DNA of 52,056 nt, taken from Pseudomonadota bacterium. Its GTDB lineage: Bacteria > Pseudomonadota > Alphaproteobacteria > Caulobacterales > Caulobacteraceae. The translations under genes were made by a program, and so were the position numbers. The DNA lies in NCBI GenBank assembly GCA_023386645.1, contig JAEWJI010000041.1, forward strand, positions 1 through 52,056, read 5' to 3'. Shown piece after piece: positions 41,215-49,396 of the stretch (position 1 is the stretch's first letter; each line of letters begins with the position of its first letter). A model generated the notes under the pieces. The model made no database searches, was not told where the DNA came from, and saw only the letters and a list, made by a program, of their open reading frames with translations.

Positions 41215-42246
41215 ATGCTGATCCCCGGCGATCCCCTGCCCCGCTTTCGCGCCTGGCATCCGGACAATCCGCACTATGCGGTCGACTCGGCTGCGGGACG
41301 GTATCTGGCGATCGCGGTCCTGTCGGGAGCCGATGACGCGACCGTGGAGCGCGAGGTCGAGCGGGCGCGGGCCAATCGGGCTCGGTTCAACGACGTGCAC
41401 GCCAGCCTGTTCGTGTTGATGCCTGACACGCCGGAGTGGCGCGACAGGGTCAGGGACGAGGTCCCCGGTCTGCGCTGGCTGTTCGACGACGGCACGGCGC
41501 GGAAAGCGCTGCAGGTCGAGGCCGACGTTCGTTGGATCGTCTCGGATCCGGCGCTTCGGGTCATGGGTCTAGCGGGGCCAGATGAGGCGGACCGGCTGCT
41601 GGGCCAGATCGGGGCGCTGCCGCCACCGGAGCGGCACGCGGGCGCCTCGACGCCGGCCCCCGTCCTGGTTTTACCTCGGGTCTTCGAGCCGGAGCTCTGC
41701 CAGGCTCTGATCGCCCATTACGAGGCGGTCGGCGGCGAGGAATCCGGCTTCATGCGCGAGATCGACGGCAAGACCCGCCTGGTCAACGACGCGCGCCACA
41801 AGAAGCGGTCGGATGTGATGCTGGAGACCCCCGACCTGATCGGAGCCACGCGCGCTCGGATCAGCCGGCGGCTGGCGCCGATGGTCGAGAAGGCCTTCCA
41901 GTTCAAGCCGACCCGGATCGAGCGATATCTGGTCGCCTGTTATGACGCCTCGACCGGCGGCTATTTCCGGCCGCACCGGGACAATACGACGGCGGGGACG
42001 GCGCATCGGCGCTTCGCGGTGTCGATCAATCTGAACCACGACTTCAGCGGCGGCGATCTGCGCTTTCCGGAGTTCGGGCCCCAGACCTACAGGCCGCCGC
42101 TGGGCGGGGCCGTGGTCTTCTCCTGCTCTCTGCTGCACGAGGCGACGGCGGTGACGAAGGGGCGGCGGTATGCGTTCCTGCCGTTCCTCTACGACGAAGC
42201 GGCGGCGAAGGTGCGCGAGGAGAACATGCGGTTCGTGGAGGCCTGA
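41215..42246 (+). CDS. 2OG-Fe(II) oxygenase with thioredoxin/peroxiredoxin-like N-terminus
   Basis: From the ATG at 41215 the protein has 343 residues. Residues about 1-135 resemble a redoxin fold: MLIPGDPLPRFRAW, RYLAIAVLSGADDATVEREVER, FDDGTARKALQV, VRWIVSDPALRVMGL; no redox Cys pair is visible. The C-terminal half is a prolyl-4-hydroxylase-type dioxygenase domain: YFRPHRDNTTAGTAHRRFAVSINLNHDFSGGDLRFPEFG (HxD iron ligands) and VVFSCSLLHEATAVTKGRRYAFLPFLY (distal His and 2OG-binding Arg). The hydroxylation target is unknown. It follows sodC by 32 bp and may be co-transcribed. Confidence 0.85.
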   Translation: MLIPGDPLPRFRAWHPDNPHYAVDSAAGRYLAIAVLSGADDATVEREVERARANRARFNDVHASLFVLMPDTPEWRDRVRDEVPGLRWLFDDGTARKALQVEADVRWIVSDPALRVMGLAGPDEADRLLGQIGALPPPERHAGASTPAPVLVLPRVFEPELCQALIAHYEAVGGEESGFMREIDGKTRLVNDARHKKRSDVMLETPDLIGATRARISRRLAPMVEKAFQFKPTRIERYLVACYDASTGGYFRPHRDNTTAGTAHRRFAVSINLNHDFSGGDLRFPEFGPQTYRPPLGGAVVFSCSLLHEATAVTKGRRYAFLPFLYDEAAAKVREENMRFVEA

Positions 42247-42305
42247 GCGTCTTTCATTCCTCTCCTCGCCGCGAACGTGGGATGAGCGGATGTTGGAGGC
42301 AGAGG

Positions 42306-43211
42306 CTAGGCTTTGGCCGCTCCGGCCCTCAGACCGCGCTCGGCCAGGGCAACGACGCCGACGCCGACGAGGGTCAGGGCCGCACCGGCCAGGATCTGGG
42401 CGGTCAGGACATCGCCCAGCCACAGCCAGCCGATCAGCATGGACACCGCAGGGGTGGCCAGGAAATAGGGCGTGACGCGACCAGCCGCGCGCTTTTGGAC
42501 CAGCCAGAAGACCAAGGTGGTCGCCATCACCGAGGACGCAAGCCCGGCCCAGGCCATGCACAGCCAGACCAGAGGCGGAGCCTCGCGCACGGCCTGCACC
42601 TGGCCGGTCTCGAACAGGGCCGAGCCGAAGGCCAGGGTGGGCAGGGACACGGCGGCCAGCAGGCCCTGCATCTTCAGCGGAGGGATCGAGGTCGTGCGCC
42701 GGGCGACGACCGTGGTCATGGCCCATGCTGCCGAAGCCCCAACCGCGACCACGATGGCCTTCCAGTCGGCGATCGCATGGGCGTCGAGCGCCATCCAGGC
42801 CACGCCCGCGAAGGCGATCACCAGGCCCACGAAAGCCGCCTTGCCCAGCCGCTCGCCTAGCACGAGGAAAGCGAACAGCGAGGTGAAAGGCACCCAGAGC
42901 TGGGTCGCCACGGTCACCGGGCTGACGTCCTGGGCTAGCCAGAAGGCGAGGTAGATCAGGCCGTAGTGCACCGGCCCGCCCAGCAGGACGATGACCAGCA
43001 GGCTCTTCGGGTTCGGGAACGGCGGCCGGTTGAACGGGATCAGACAGGCGAGCGCCAGCAGGAACCGCAGGGAGCCGGTCAGCAGCGGCGGCAGGTATTC
43101 GGTCGCCACCTTGGCCGCGGCGTTGTTCGCGCCCCAGATCAGGACCACCGCCGCGATGGCGGCGATCTCGATGCCGGTGAGCGGCTGGTTCGGCTTGTCG
43201 GGAGTGATCAC
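42306..43211 (-). CDS. EamA/DMT-family transporter
   Basis: The 301-residue protein has ten hydrophobic segments forming two EamA repeats, starting LTGIEIAAIAAVVLIWGANNAAAKVATEYLPPLL and then SPVTVATQLWVPFTSLFAFLVLGERLGKAAFVGLVIAFAGV for repeat one; the second repeat includes AWAGLASSVMATTLVFWLVQKRAAGRVTPYFLATPAVSMLIGWLWLGDVL. These proteins export metabolites such as amino acids, but the substrate cannot be read from sequence. It converges on the dioxygenase gene and is 67 bp from the ssb stop. Confidence 0.9.
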   Translation of the reverse strand: MITPDKPNQPLTGIEIAAIAAVVLIWGANNAAAKVATEYLPPLLTGSLRFLLALACLIPFNRPPFPNPKSLLVIVLLGGPVHYGLIYLAFWLAQDVSPVTVATQLWVPFTSLFAFLVLGERLGKAAFVGLVIAFAGVAWMALDAHAIADWKAIVVAVGASAAWAMTTVVARRTTSIPPLKMQGLLAAVSLPTLAFGSALFETGQVQAVREAPPLVWLCMAWAGLASSVMATTLVFWLVQKRAAGRVTPYFLATPAVSMLIGWLWLGDVLTAQILAGAALTLVGVGVVALAERGLRAGAAKA

Positions 43212-43277
43212 CCGGAGCCTATGCCACGGGCCGGGGCGCGGCGCCGCTCAACAAGGGTGACGCGGGGTTTCGCGTCC

Positions 43278-43751
43278 TCAGAACGGGATGTCGTCGTTCA
43301 GATCGTAGCTCTCGCGCGGTCCGGACGGCTTGTTGGCGCCGCCGGTGGAGAAGCCGGACGAATAGTCGTCATCGCCGCCCCGGCTCATGCCGCCGCCACC
43401 GTCGCGGCCGCCCAGCATGGTCAGCTGGCCGTTGAAGCGCTGGATGACCACCTCGGTGGTGTATTTCTCGACGCCGTTCTGTTCGTACTTCCGGGTCGAG
43501 AGCTGGCCCTCGATGTAAACGGTCGAGCCTTTCTTGAGGTAATTTTCGGCCACCTTGATGATGTTCTCATTGAAGATCACTACCCGGTGCCACTCGGTCT
43601 TTTCCTTGCGCTCGCCGGTGGATTTGTCGCGCCACTGCTCCGAGGTGGCGAGTGACAGGTTGGCGACGCGGTCGCCGTTGTTCAGGGTGCGGATTTCCGG
43701 GTCCTTGCCCAGGTTGCCGACCAGGATGACCTTGTTGACGCTGCCCGCCAT
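43278..43751 (-). CDS. ssb: Single-stranded DNA-binding protein
   Basis: The 157-residue SSB has an N-terminal OB-fold (about 1-110: MAGSVNKVILVGNLGKDPEIRTL, WHRVVIFNENIIKVAENYLKKGSTVYIEGQLSTRKYEQNG), a Gly/Ser/Asp-rich flexible linker, and the acidic tip DLNDDIPF that recruits replication and repair partners. The ATG at 43751 follows AAGGAG. It acts on single-stranded DNA during replication, recombination and repair. The upstream spacer to 43857 has no evident gene. Confidence 0.97.
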   Translation of the reverse strand: MAGSVNKVILVGNLGKDPEIRTLNNGDRVANLSLATSEQWRDKSTGERKEKTEWHRVVIFNENIIKVAENYLKKGSTVYIEGQLSTRKYEQNGVEKYTTEVVIQRFNGQLTMLGGRDGGGGMSRGGDDDYSSGFSTGGANKPSGPRESYDLNDDIPF

Positions 43752-43857
43752 CACCGAGCTCCTTCTTTTTGTTGGGCCGCCACGCGCCTGCGTGGCCTGA
43801 GCCCGATTGTTGTCCCGGTGACACTAACAGTCGCGGCGAGAATGTTCCAGTTTCGTT

Positions 43858-44316
43858 CTAGTTGGCCGAGGATGACGAGGCCGCTGTTTCGGACGGCGCC
43901 TGACCTTTGACCAGGGCGTCGACATCACGCTGGATGGCGCCGGCCGCCGCCAGACGGCCGTCTCCGGTACGTGCCATGGCCACGAACCGCATCTCGCCCT
44001 CCAGGCTGTCTCCGAACGCGACCCCGCGCCGGTCGATGAAGATGAACTTGCCCTGGTAGGCCCCGGTCACCTCACGCTTGGAGCCGCCCATGCGCAGGAA
44101 GCGCAGGCGCATCTCCTCCAGGCGGGCCGCGCAGAACTCGATCTGCGGCACGTCGCGGGCGACCACGTGGAGACGAGGCTCGCCGCCCTCCTGCTCAGGC
44201 TCTCCGACCGAGTAGCACACGCCGGGATCGTGGGGCGCCTCAAACGCCTTGGTGCAGGCGCCGAGCGCGACTATGGCCCCCGCCGCGCACAGGATCCGCA
44301 TGGTGGTCATCGCCAT
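43858..44316 (-). CDS. Hypothetical lipoprotein
   Basis: Not a recognised family. The 152-residue product has a lipoprotein signal (MAMTTMRILCAAGAIVALGAC, lipobox ALGAC), then a compact domain beginning KAFEAPHDPGVCYSVGEPEQEGGEPRLHV with IEFCAARLEEMRLRFLRMGG. The tail is Ser/Ala-rich. Two Cys after the lipid anchor could form a disulfide. The ATG at 44316 lies two bases after the stop codon of the upstream gene (44318-44998), so the two are probably translated together. Alternatives at 44310 and 44301 are possible. Confidence 0.75.
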   Translation of the reverse strand: MAMTTMRILCAAGAIVALGACTKAFEAPHDPGVCYSVGEPEQEGGEPRLHVVARDVPQIEFCAARLEEMRLRFLRMGGSKREVTGAYQGKFIFIDRRGVAFGDSLEGEMRFVAMARTGDGRLAAAGAIQRDVDALVKGQAPSETAASSSSAN

Positions 44317-44317
44317 A

Positions 44318-44998
44318 TCAGAGCCCCGGGAACTGGCAGTTGCGATCCTGCTCGGCCAGGATGCGGAAGCGGCTGTTGTCGTTGGACTGCTCGACGCGGC
44401 GCGGCACGAGGCGCAGGGTGACCTCGCCCCACCGGCCGTACTGAGCGTCTCCGGGGCGCACGCAGGTCCCGGCGTAGAGGGCCTGGACACAGGCGTTCAG
44501 GCTCATGTTCGACGACAGGGATCGCCAATCCGAACCCGTGTGACGCAGGCAGGCCGTGCCAGAGGCGGGCTGGACCTGCGGGCGGTTGGGCTGGGCGGGC
44601 TGCTGAACCACCGAAGGCGCGGGCTCGGGCGCCTCGACCAACTCGACCGGCGGCAGAGCCGGCGGCGGCGCGAAGGAAGCGGTGGGTGCGGCCGCCAGAG
44701 CGCCGGTCTCGTCCAGGCCCACGTCGAGCGCCTCGGTGGCCAATCCATTGCGGCGGGCGCAGTCGGCGAGGGTCGCCATGCCGACGAACTGCCCGTCCAC
44801 GAAGCAGCGGAGTTCGCGCGTCGGCTCGAGGGCGGGAGCCTCGGCTAGATCCACCTGAAGACCGCCCTTGGACGCCGGCGGCGGCTCCGCGGGCCCCTCC
44901 CGGCCGCCCGAGAATACGAGCGCCAGGACGATGGCGGCCAGGATGGCCAGGCCGGCGCCGATCGCGAGGATGGTTCGGTTGTCGTTGGGAGACGCCAT
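44318..44998 (-). CDS. Membrane-anchored hypothetical protein
   Basis: The 226-residue protein has one N-terminal transmembrane helix (about 10-31: ILAIGAGLAILAAIVLALVF), a Pro/Ala-rich linker, and two Cys-containing segments: LRCFVDGQFVGMATLADCARRNG (about 64-86) and ACLRHTGSDWRSLSSNMSLNACVQALYAGTCVRPGDAQYGRWGEVTLRLVPRRVE (about 150-205). The latter suggests a small disulfide-stabilised extracytoplasmic domain. Function unknown. It is followed immediately by the lipoprotein gene, suggesting a two-gene envelope operon, 70 bp downstream of the FlaEY-like gene's stop. Confidence 0.75.
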   Translation of the reverse strand: MASPNDNRTILAIGAGLAILAAIVLALVFSGGREGPAEPPPASKGGLQVDLAEAPALEPTRELRCFVDGQFVGMATLADCARRNGLATEALDVGLDETGALAAAPTASFAPPPALPPVELVEAPEPAPSVVQQPAQPNRPQVQPASGTACLRHTGSDWRSLSSNMSLNACVQALYAGTCVRPGDAQYGRWGEVTLRLVPRRVEQSNDNSRFRILAEQDRNCQFPGL

Positions 44999-45068
44999 GG
45001 GGGCTCGCGCTGGCTGGAGCGTCCAATAACCCCGGGCGCACGCCCGGCGTCAACCGCCTGTGATCAGC

Positions 45069-47819
45069 CTATCCGCCAAGCCTCTGAAGCGCCGCCTGAT
45101 AGTTGGCCAGTTGGGCCGTCAGATAGGCGGGGACGGTCCCCGAGACGGAGGACGACGCGGGCTTGGGCGCAAGGGATCTGTAGGCGTCACGCACGGCGGT
45201 CAGGGCGGCCTGGAGGCGGGCGCCGGCCGTCTTGATCGCATCCGGATCGGCCAGGCTGAGGCTGTTCGGCAAGTCCAGGCCGAAAGTCTTCAGCACGTCT
45301 TCACCGCCGGTCGGGCCGATGAAGCCAGGGGCGAGACCCAGCCCGGCCAGGGCGTCCCGACCCGGTTCGCCTGCGGTGATGACGGCGCCCGGCTGGTCTG
45401 GCCGGGCGCTGATGCTCAGCCGCTGTAGGCCGCCTGCCATGCTTGCGGACTTGCCGTCGGTCGGCGCGGCGTCGGAAGAGACGGTGACCTTGAGGCGCCG
45501 ATTGGAGGCCTGCTCAATCTTGCGGGCCAGGGTCTGGAGGGTGTCGCGCGCCTCGATGGTCACAGCAATCGGGCGAGCCCCCTCCCCTGCCGAAACATAG
45601 AAGCGGTCGCCGGCCCTCAGTGAGGTGGCGCTGACCAGGCTTTTCGAAGCGGTCTGATCGATCTCTCCGTTCGGCAGGCCGAGGCGGTCCAGGACGCTGG
45701 CGCCGTTGGCGGCAACCGCCAGGGTCATGGGCCTGGCCTGCTCGCCGTCGCCCGACCAGGCGCGGCTCCATTCCACCGCACCCGTCAGCGGGTCGATGCG
45801 GGCAAGGTAACCCCGCGCCGGATCCGTCGCCTTGGCCGTGGGATCGCGGTCCGCGATTCCGGTCAGCCAGACCTTGCCGTCGTGGACCTTCACGTCCGCG
45901 GCGGTATCGTCGCCGGCGCCGCCGTAGTAGGTCAGGCGGTCGGTGGGCTCCGCGTTCAGGTCCGCCGACAGAGTCGCGACGAAGGCGTCCATCCCCCCCG
46001 CGTGGGCGTTGGTGACGGTCCCGGCCGACAGCGCTGCGTTGCGGGTCTGGCCGCTGAGGATCACCCGCCCGTCAATCACGGCAAGGCCGGCGATCTCGCC
46101 GCTCATCTCGCCGAGGTCGCGCGTGGCCTGAAGCACGGGCTGGCCGTCCGGCGACACGGTGAACCGGCGCAGCACCGCACGGCCGTCCTCGACCCCGGCG
46201 GTGTAGATGTCCGAGCCGTCGACGGTCATGGCCTGGACTGAATCGGCGCCGGCCGTGCCGAACTGCGCGACCGCCTCCGGCGCGGCGACGACCGGGGCGT
46301 ATTTGTGCAGCTGGTTTTCGGAAAAGGTCTGGATGTAGCCGTCCCAGCCGCCGGCGGCGACGCCGCCCGGCATAGCCGACTGCGCGCGGCCCGCGACGAT
46401 CACGCGGCCGTCGGCCCCGAAACTGACCGCTGTCGCCTCGTCGGCGGCGCGGGCGCCCCGGCGCTGGGTCCAGACTTCCTCCCCCTCCGCATCGAACACG
46501 GTGACGAAACTGTCCGCGACGGTCGCCACCTCGCCGGACACGCTGGCGGAGGACGGAGCGGGAAGCGAGCCGGTGAAGGTCGGACCCGGTTGCAGCGCCC
46601 CTGTCACGGAGCCGGCGACGGCGACCCGTCCGTCGGCGTCCACAGCGATGGCGTAGCCGCTGGCGGTCGAGGCGGCGCCGAGCGCGCGGGTGGCCACCAC
46701 CCGGCCGGCGGAATCCAGTTTCATCAGCGCGACGTCGCGCTGGCCCTTGATCGGCTGATTGGCGGGCCCGGCGGAGATGTCGGCGACGATCCAGAGCGAG
46801 CCGTCCGGACCGGTGGCGCTGGCGCGGACGGTCTCGACGCCTTCGGGCAGGCTGGTCTGCGAAGCCCGCCCCTCGATCCAATGCGTCTCGCCAAGCCGCG
46901 CCGCGGCGGGCGGGGCGGCAGGATTGTCGTCGCTCTGGAACTTCAACAGCTGGTGAGCCGAGCCGGCCCCTGCGCCCTGCACCACATAGACGGCGTCGGC
47001 GGCGGGAGCGGAGAAGCTGACCTTTTCGGTGCTCACGCCCCGCACGACCAGGGCCCAGCGGTCCGCTCCGGCCGGCAGGGTGACGGGCTTGCCTCCGACC
47101 TGGATCACCCTCGGCTCGGCCTTCACCGCCTGGCGGCCGAACGTGGTCTCGATCCCGGCGTCCTTCAGACGGCCGTTGATGTGGCTCAGGACATTGTCGA
47201 GCGTGCGTGGGGTGGAGCCCATGTCGGCCAAATCGATATCGACGCCGAGGGTCACATTGTCCGACCGGGCGACGCTGATCCTGAAGGCCACCTCGCCGGC
47301 GAAGGCCGAGACCACGCTGTCGGGAGAGCCCTCGTGGATCGGCGCGGTGATGGAGACCGCGCTGTCGCGGGGGACGGCGGCGCTGGTCTTGCTCGTGGAG
47401 GCGGCGACGCCCTGGACGACCCGCACGCCGTCGAGCTTCGCCTGGCCGAGCCAGGCGCCGATCTCGGACAGGCCAGAGGCGAAACGCTTGGCCAGCAGGG
47501 ACTGTTCGCTGGAGGCCAGACCCTTGACCGATGCCCGGTTGGCGAGGGCGTTGAGGGTCTCCAGGCCTTGGTAAAGAGCGAACAGCTTTCGGTAGTCGGC
47601 GGAGGCGCCGGCGACATCTAGTTGGGCCGCGCCCTCATCGATCAGGCGACGGCCGCCCAGGGCCTGGCGGACCAGGGCGTCGGGCTTGGGAACGACGGCC
47701 TTGGGGTCCCACGGCGGCGTCGGCTGGCTCTTCTTCCCGCCCGTCGCCAGCAGCGACGAACCCCCAAGCGGGGCGAAGCCGCCGCCGTAGAGACTCAGGA
47801 TATAGCTGTTGTCGATCAT
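45069..47819 (-). CDS. flaEY: FlaEY-like large flagellar-locus protein with beta-propeller-like repeats
   Basis: The 916-residue protein starts MIDNSYILSLYGGGFAPLGG and has a helical N-terminal part (about 45-130), a long beta-rich centre with blade-like repeats such as DSFVTVFDAEGEEVWTQRRG and AYVARIDPLTGAVEWSR-type turns, and a C-terminal part (about 740-840) resembling flagellin/hook-associated beta domains (LRAGDRFYVSAGEG, LQTLARKIEQASNRRLKVTV). The tail is helical. Caulobacter has a large protein called FlaEY beside its flagellin genes, and position plus size suggest equivalence; the name is inference. A CtrA-like site lies 36 bp upstream of the ATG. Confidence 0.6.
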   Translation of the reverse strand: MIDNSYILSLYGGGFAPLGGSSLLATGGKKSQPTPPWDPKAVVPKPDALVRQALGGRRLIDEGAAQLDVAGASADYRKLFALYQGLETLNALANRASVKGLASSEQSLLAKRFASGLSEIGAWLGQAKLDGVRVVQGVAASTSKTSAAVPRDSAVSITAPIHEGSPDSVVSAFAGEVAFRISVARSDNVTLGVDIDLADMGSTPRTLDNVLSHINGRLKDAGIETTFGRQAVKAEPRVIQVGGKPVTLPAGADRWALVVRGVSTEKVSFSAPAADAVYVVQGAGAGSAHQLLKFQSDDNPAAPPAAARLGETHWIEGRASQTSLPEGVETVRASATGPDGSLWIVADISAGPANQPIKGQRDVALMKLDSAGRVVATRALGAASTASGYAIAVDADGRVAVAGSVTGALQPGPTFTGSLPAPSSASVSGEVATVADSFVTVFDAEGEEVWTQRRGARAADEATAVSFGADGRVIVAGRAQSAMPGGVAAGGWDGYIQTFSENQLHKYAPVVAAPEAVAQFGTAGADSVQAMTVDGSDIYTAGVEDGRAVLRRFTVSPDGQPVLQATRDLGEMSGEIAGLAVIDGRVILSGQTRNAALSAGTVTNAHAGGMDAFVATLSADLNAEPTDRLTYYGGAGDDTAADVKVHDGKVWLTGIADRDPTAKATDPARGYLARIDPLTGAVEWSRAWSGDGEQARPMTLAVAANGASVLDRLGLPNGEIDQTASKSLVSATSLRAGDRFYVSAGEGARPIAVTIEARDTLQTLARKIEQASNRRLKVTVSSDAAPTDGKSASMAGGLQRLSISARPDQPGAVITAGEPGRDALAGLGLAPGFIGPTGGEDVLKTFGLDLPNSLSLADPDAIKTAGARLQAALTAVRDAYRSLAPKPASSSVSGTVPAYLTAQLANYQAALQRLGG

Positions 47820-47854
47820 GCCGGCGGTCCGCCGGTCAGTATGACGAACGAGGC

Positions 47855-47869
47855 GTAACGACCCCTTAA
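47855..47869 (-). promoter_or_regulatory. CtrA-box-like site upstream of the FlaEY-like gene
   Basis: On the minus strand the sequence TTAA-GGGGTCG-TTAC matches the CtrA consensus TTAA-N7-TTAA with one mismatch. It lies about 36-50 bp before the start of the FlaEY-like gene, a usual distance for CtrA-activated flagellar promoters. Regulation by CtrA is inferred. Confidence 0.5.
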
Positions 47870-47935
47870 CGTCCGGCCACGGAACTCCCGCCTCAGGAGA
47901 ACGTTAACGGCCGGCCCATCCGAGGAGAGCCGGCC

Positions 47936-48052
47936 ATGTTGTTCCGACGCAGCGTGCTTCAGTCCTTCCTGGCCCTCTATGGATTCGGCGAGAAAACCGC
48001 TCGCCGCCGCCCCAGCGCGATCTACATCGGGCAACCGCGTCCCAGCCGCTAG
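47936..48052 (+). CDS. Small protein of 38 residues in the flagellar locus
   Basis: A short open frame begins with ATG at 47936 behind a GAGGAG ribosome site and ends with TAG at 48050-48052, five bases from the convergent flagellin stop. It encodes MLFRRSVLQSFLALYGFG plus a basic tail ending PRPSR, with an amphipathic/aromatic N-terminus and five arginines in the C-terminal half. No family recognised. The start is preceded by GTTAAC at 47893-47898. Independent evidence of translation is lacking. Confidence 0.5.
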   Translation: MLFRRSVLQSFLALYGFGEKTARRRPSAIYIGQPRPSR

Positions 48053-48057
48053 GAGGA

Positions 48058-48888
48058 CTAGCGGAACAGCGACAGGATGATCTGCGGCGCCTGATTGGCG
48101 ATCGACAGGGCCTGGGCGCCCAGCTGTTGCTGAACCTGTAGCGCCTGCAGTCGAGCGCTCTCCTTGGCCAGGTCCGCGTCGACCAGGTTCCCGATGCCCG
48201 ATTCCAGCGTGTCCACCAGCTTGGAGACGAAGGTGTTGTGCGCGCTGATCTGCTTGGCCTGAGCCCCGATCTCGCCGAGGGCGGCGTTCAGCTGGGTGAT
48301 CGAGTCGTCGAGCTTGTTCAGGGCGGTGGTCGCGCCGGTGAGGGTCAGCAGGCTATCGGACAGGCTGAGCTCGATGATCGCGCCGCCCAGGTTGAGGTTC
48401 TTGGCGGAAAGGGTCACCGAGGCGGTGGCGTCGGCGTTGGCCAGGAAGCGGATGCCGCTGGTCAGCGAGCCGTTCAGGATATTGCCGCCGTCGAAGGTGG
48501 CGTTGTCGACGGCCGACTGGATGGCGCGCAGCAGGGCCTTGAAGTCGGCGTCCAGCAGGGCGCGGGACTGGCTCTTGAGGGAACTGTCCTTGGCCGCGAC
48601 CACCTTCTCCTTGAGCTGATTCAGCAGGTCCGAGACCGATTCGCCGGCCGACAGGGCCACGTCCGAGATCGCGGTCGCGCGGTCCAGGCTCTGCTTGACC
48701 GCAGACAAGGCCCCGACATCGGCGCGCTGACCCTGGGCGATGGCCCAGATGGCCGCGTTGTCCTTCGCGCCCTGCACCTTCAGGCCCGTGGAGATCCGGT
48801 TCTGGACGTCGCCAAGCCGGTCGTTGGTGCGAGAAAGGTTCTGCAGCGCGATGGCGGCGGCGGAGTTGGTATGGACGCTGTTGCTCAT
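48058..48888 (-). CDS. Flagellin (second copy)
   Basis: The 276-residue flagellin has the conserved coiled ends: SVHTNSAAAIALQNLSRTNDRLGDVQNRISTGLKV at the N-terminus and NLVDADLAKESARLQALQVQQQLGAQALSIANQAPQIILSLFR at the C-terminus. The short central part is typical of alphaproteobacterial flagellins without a D3 domain. It would polymerise in the filament after export by the flagellar type III apparatus. It differs from the other flagellin (49397-50224) throughout the centre. I chose the ATG at 48888 (MSNSVHTNS). No sigma54 promoter was found just upstream, so it may depend on transcription from flaG. Confidence 0.95.
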   Translation of the reverse strand: MSNSVHTNSAAAIALQNLSRTNDRLGDVQNRISTGLKVQGAKDNAAIWAIAQGQRADVGALSAVKQSLDRATAISDVALSAGESVSDLLNQLKEKVVAAKDSSLKSQSRALLDADFKALLRAIQSAVDNATFDGGNILNGSLTSGIRFLANADATASVTLSAKNLNLGGAIIELSLSDSLLTLTGATTALNKLDDSITQLNAALGEIGAQAKQISAHNTFVSKLVDTLESGIGNLVDADLAKESARLQALQVQQQLGAQALSIANQAPQIILSLFR

Positions 48889-49020
48889 GGTCTTCTGCCC
48901 CTGGCTCGTCCGAGGCTTGGCAGGTAACAATGAGCGTATGGTTAACGGACGCTAACCACGGGCTTTAACCGCGTCGGGAGGGCTCCCCGCGCGGCGTGTC
49001 TTTCCGAAATGATCCAGCCG

Positions 49021-49305
49021 TCAGGCCTTGGTGTCGACCAGGGCGCCGGCGCTGTAGTCGGGGGCTTGCCCCAGTTCGACGACCTGTTCGCGGGGCAGCT
49101 GTCTGACGACTTCCCCCGTCACCCGGTCCAGCGTCTTGTAGATGTAGGCGCCCTTCGTCGCGCCCTCCTCGATCACCAGCCGGTAACGCGCGGCGCGTTC
49201 GGCCTCCTGAGCGACGGAGGAATCGTTGAAGTCGCCTCCCGACGGCGCGGCCGAAGCGGCGACGACGGTCGAACTGACGGCGGCTATCTTGGCATTGCTG
49301 TTCAT
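49021..49305 (-). CDS. flaG: Flagellar protein FlaG
   Basis: The 94-residue protein matches the FlaG family in its C-terminal half: ARYRLVIEEGATKGAYIYKTLDRVTGEVVRQLPREQVVELGQ, the last part being the YKTVDR-TGEVVRQIP signature. The N-terminal half is Ala/Ser-rich and variable. FlaG influences filament length in several bacteria. It lies between the two flagellin genes on the same strand; the 132-bp spacer to the downstream flagellin holds no apparent gene but contains three TTAACC-like motifs. Confidence 0.9.
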   Translation of the reverse strand: MNSNAKIAAVSSTVVAASAAPSGGDFNDSSVAQEAERAARYRLVIEEGATKGAYIYKTLDRVTGEVVRQLPREQVVELGQAPDYSAGALVDTKA

Positions 49306-49362
49306 GTCTCCTGGCGCCGACGGTCTGGCGGCGCTCCCTTAGAAAGGCACGCCCGGTCGGTC

Positions 49363-49384
49363 GGGCGGGACCGAAGCCCCGCCC
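49363..49384 (-). terminator. Hairpin after the first flagellin gene
   Basis: GGGCGGG-ACCGAAGC-CCCGCCC forms a stable 7-bp GC stem 13 bp after the flagellin stop, followed on the minus strand by a GCCTTTCT stretch. It could end or attenuate transcription before flaG. Confidence 0.55.
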
Positions 49385-49396
49385 TTCCGAAGATCC

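Noticed and set aside
48889..49020. Possible sigma54 or CtrA promoter upstream of the second flagellin gene
   Set aside because: No GG-N10-GC element was found, and the TTAACC motifs present have six rather than seven bases between half-sites.
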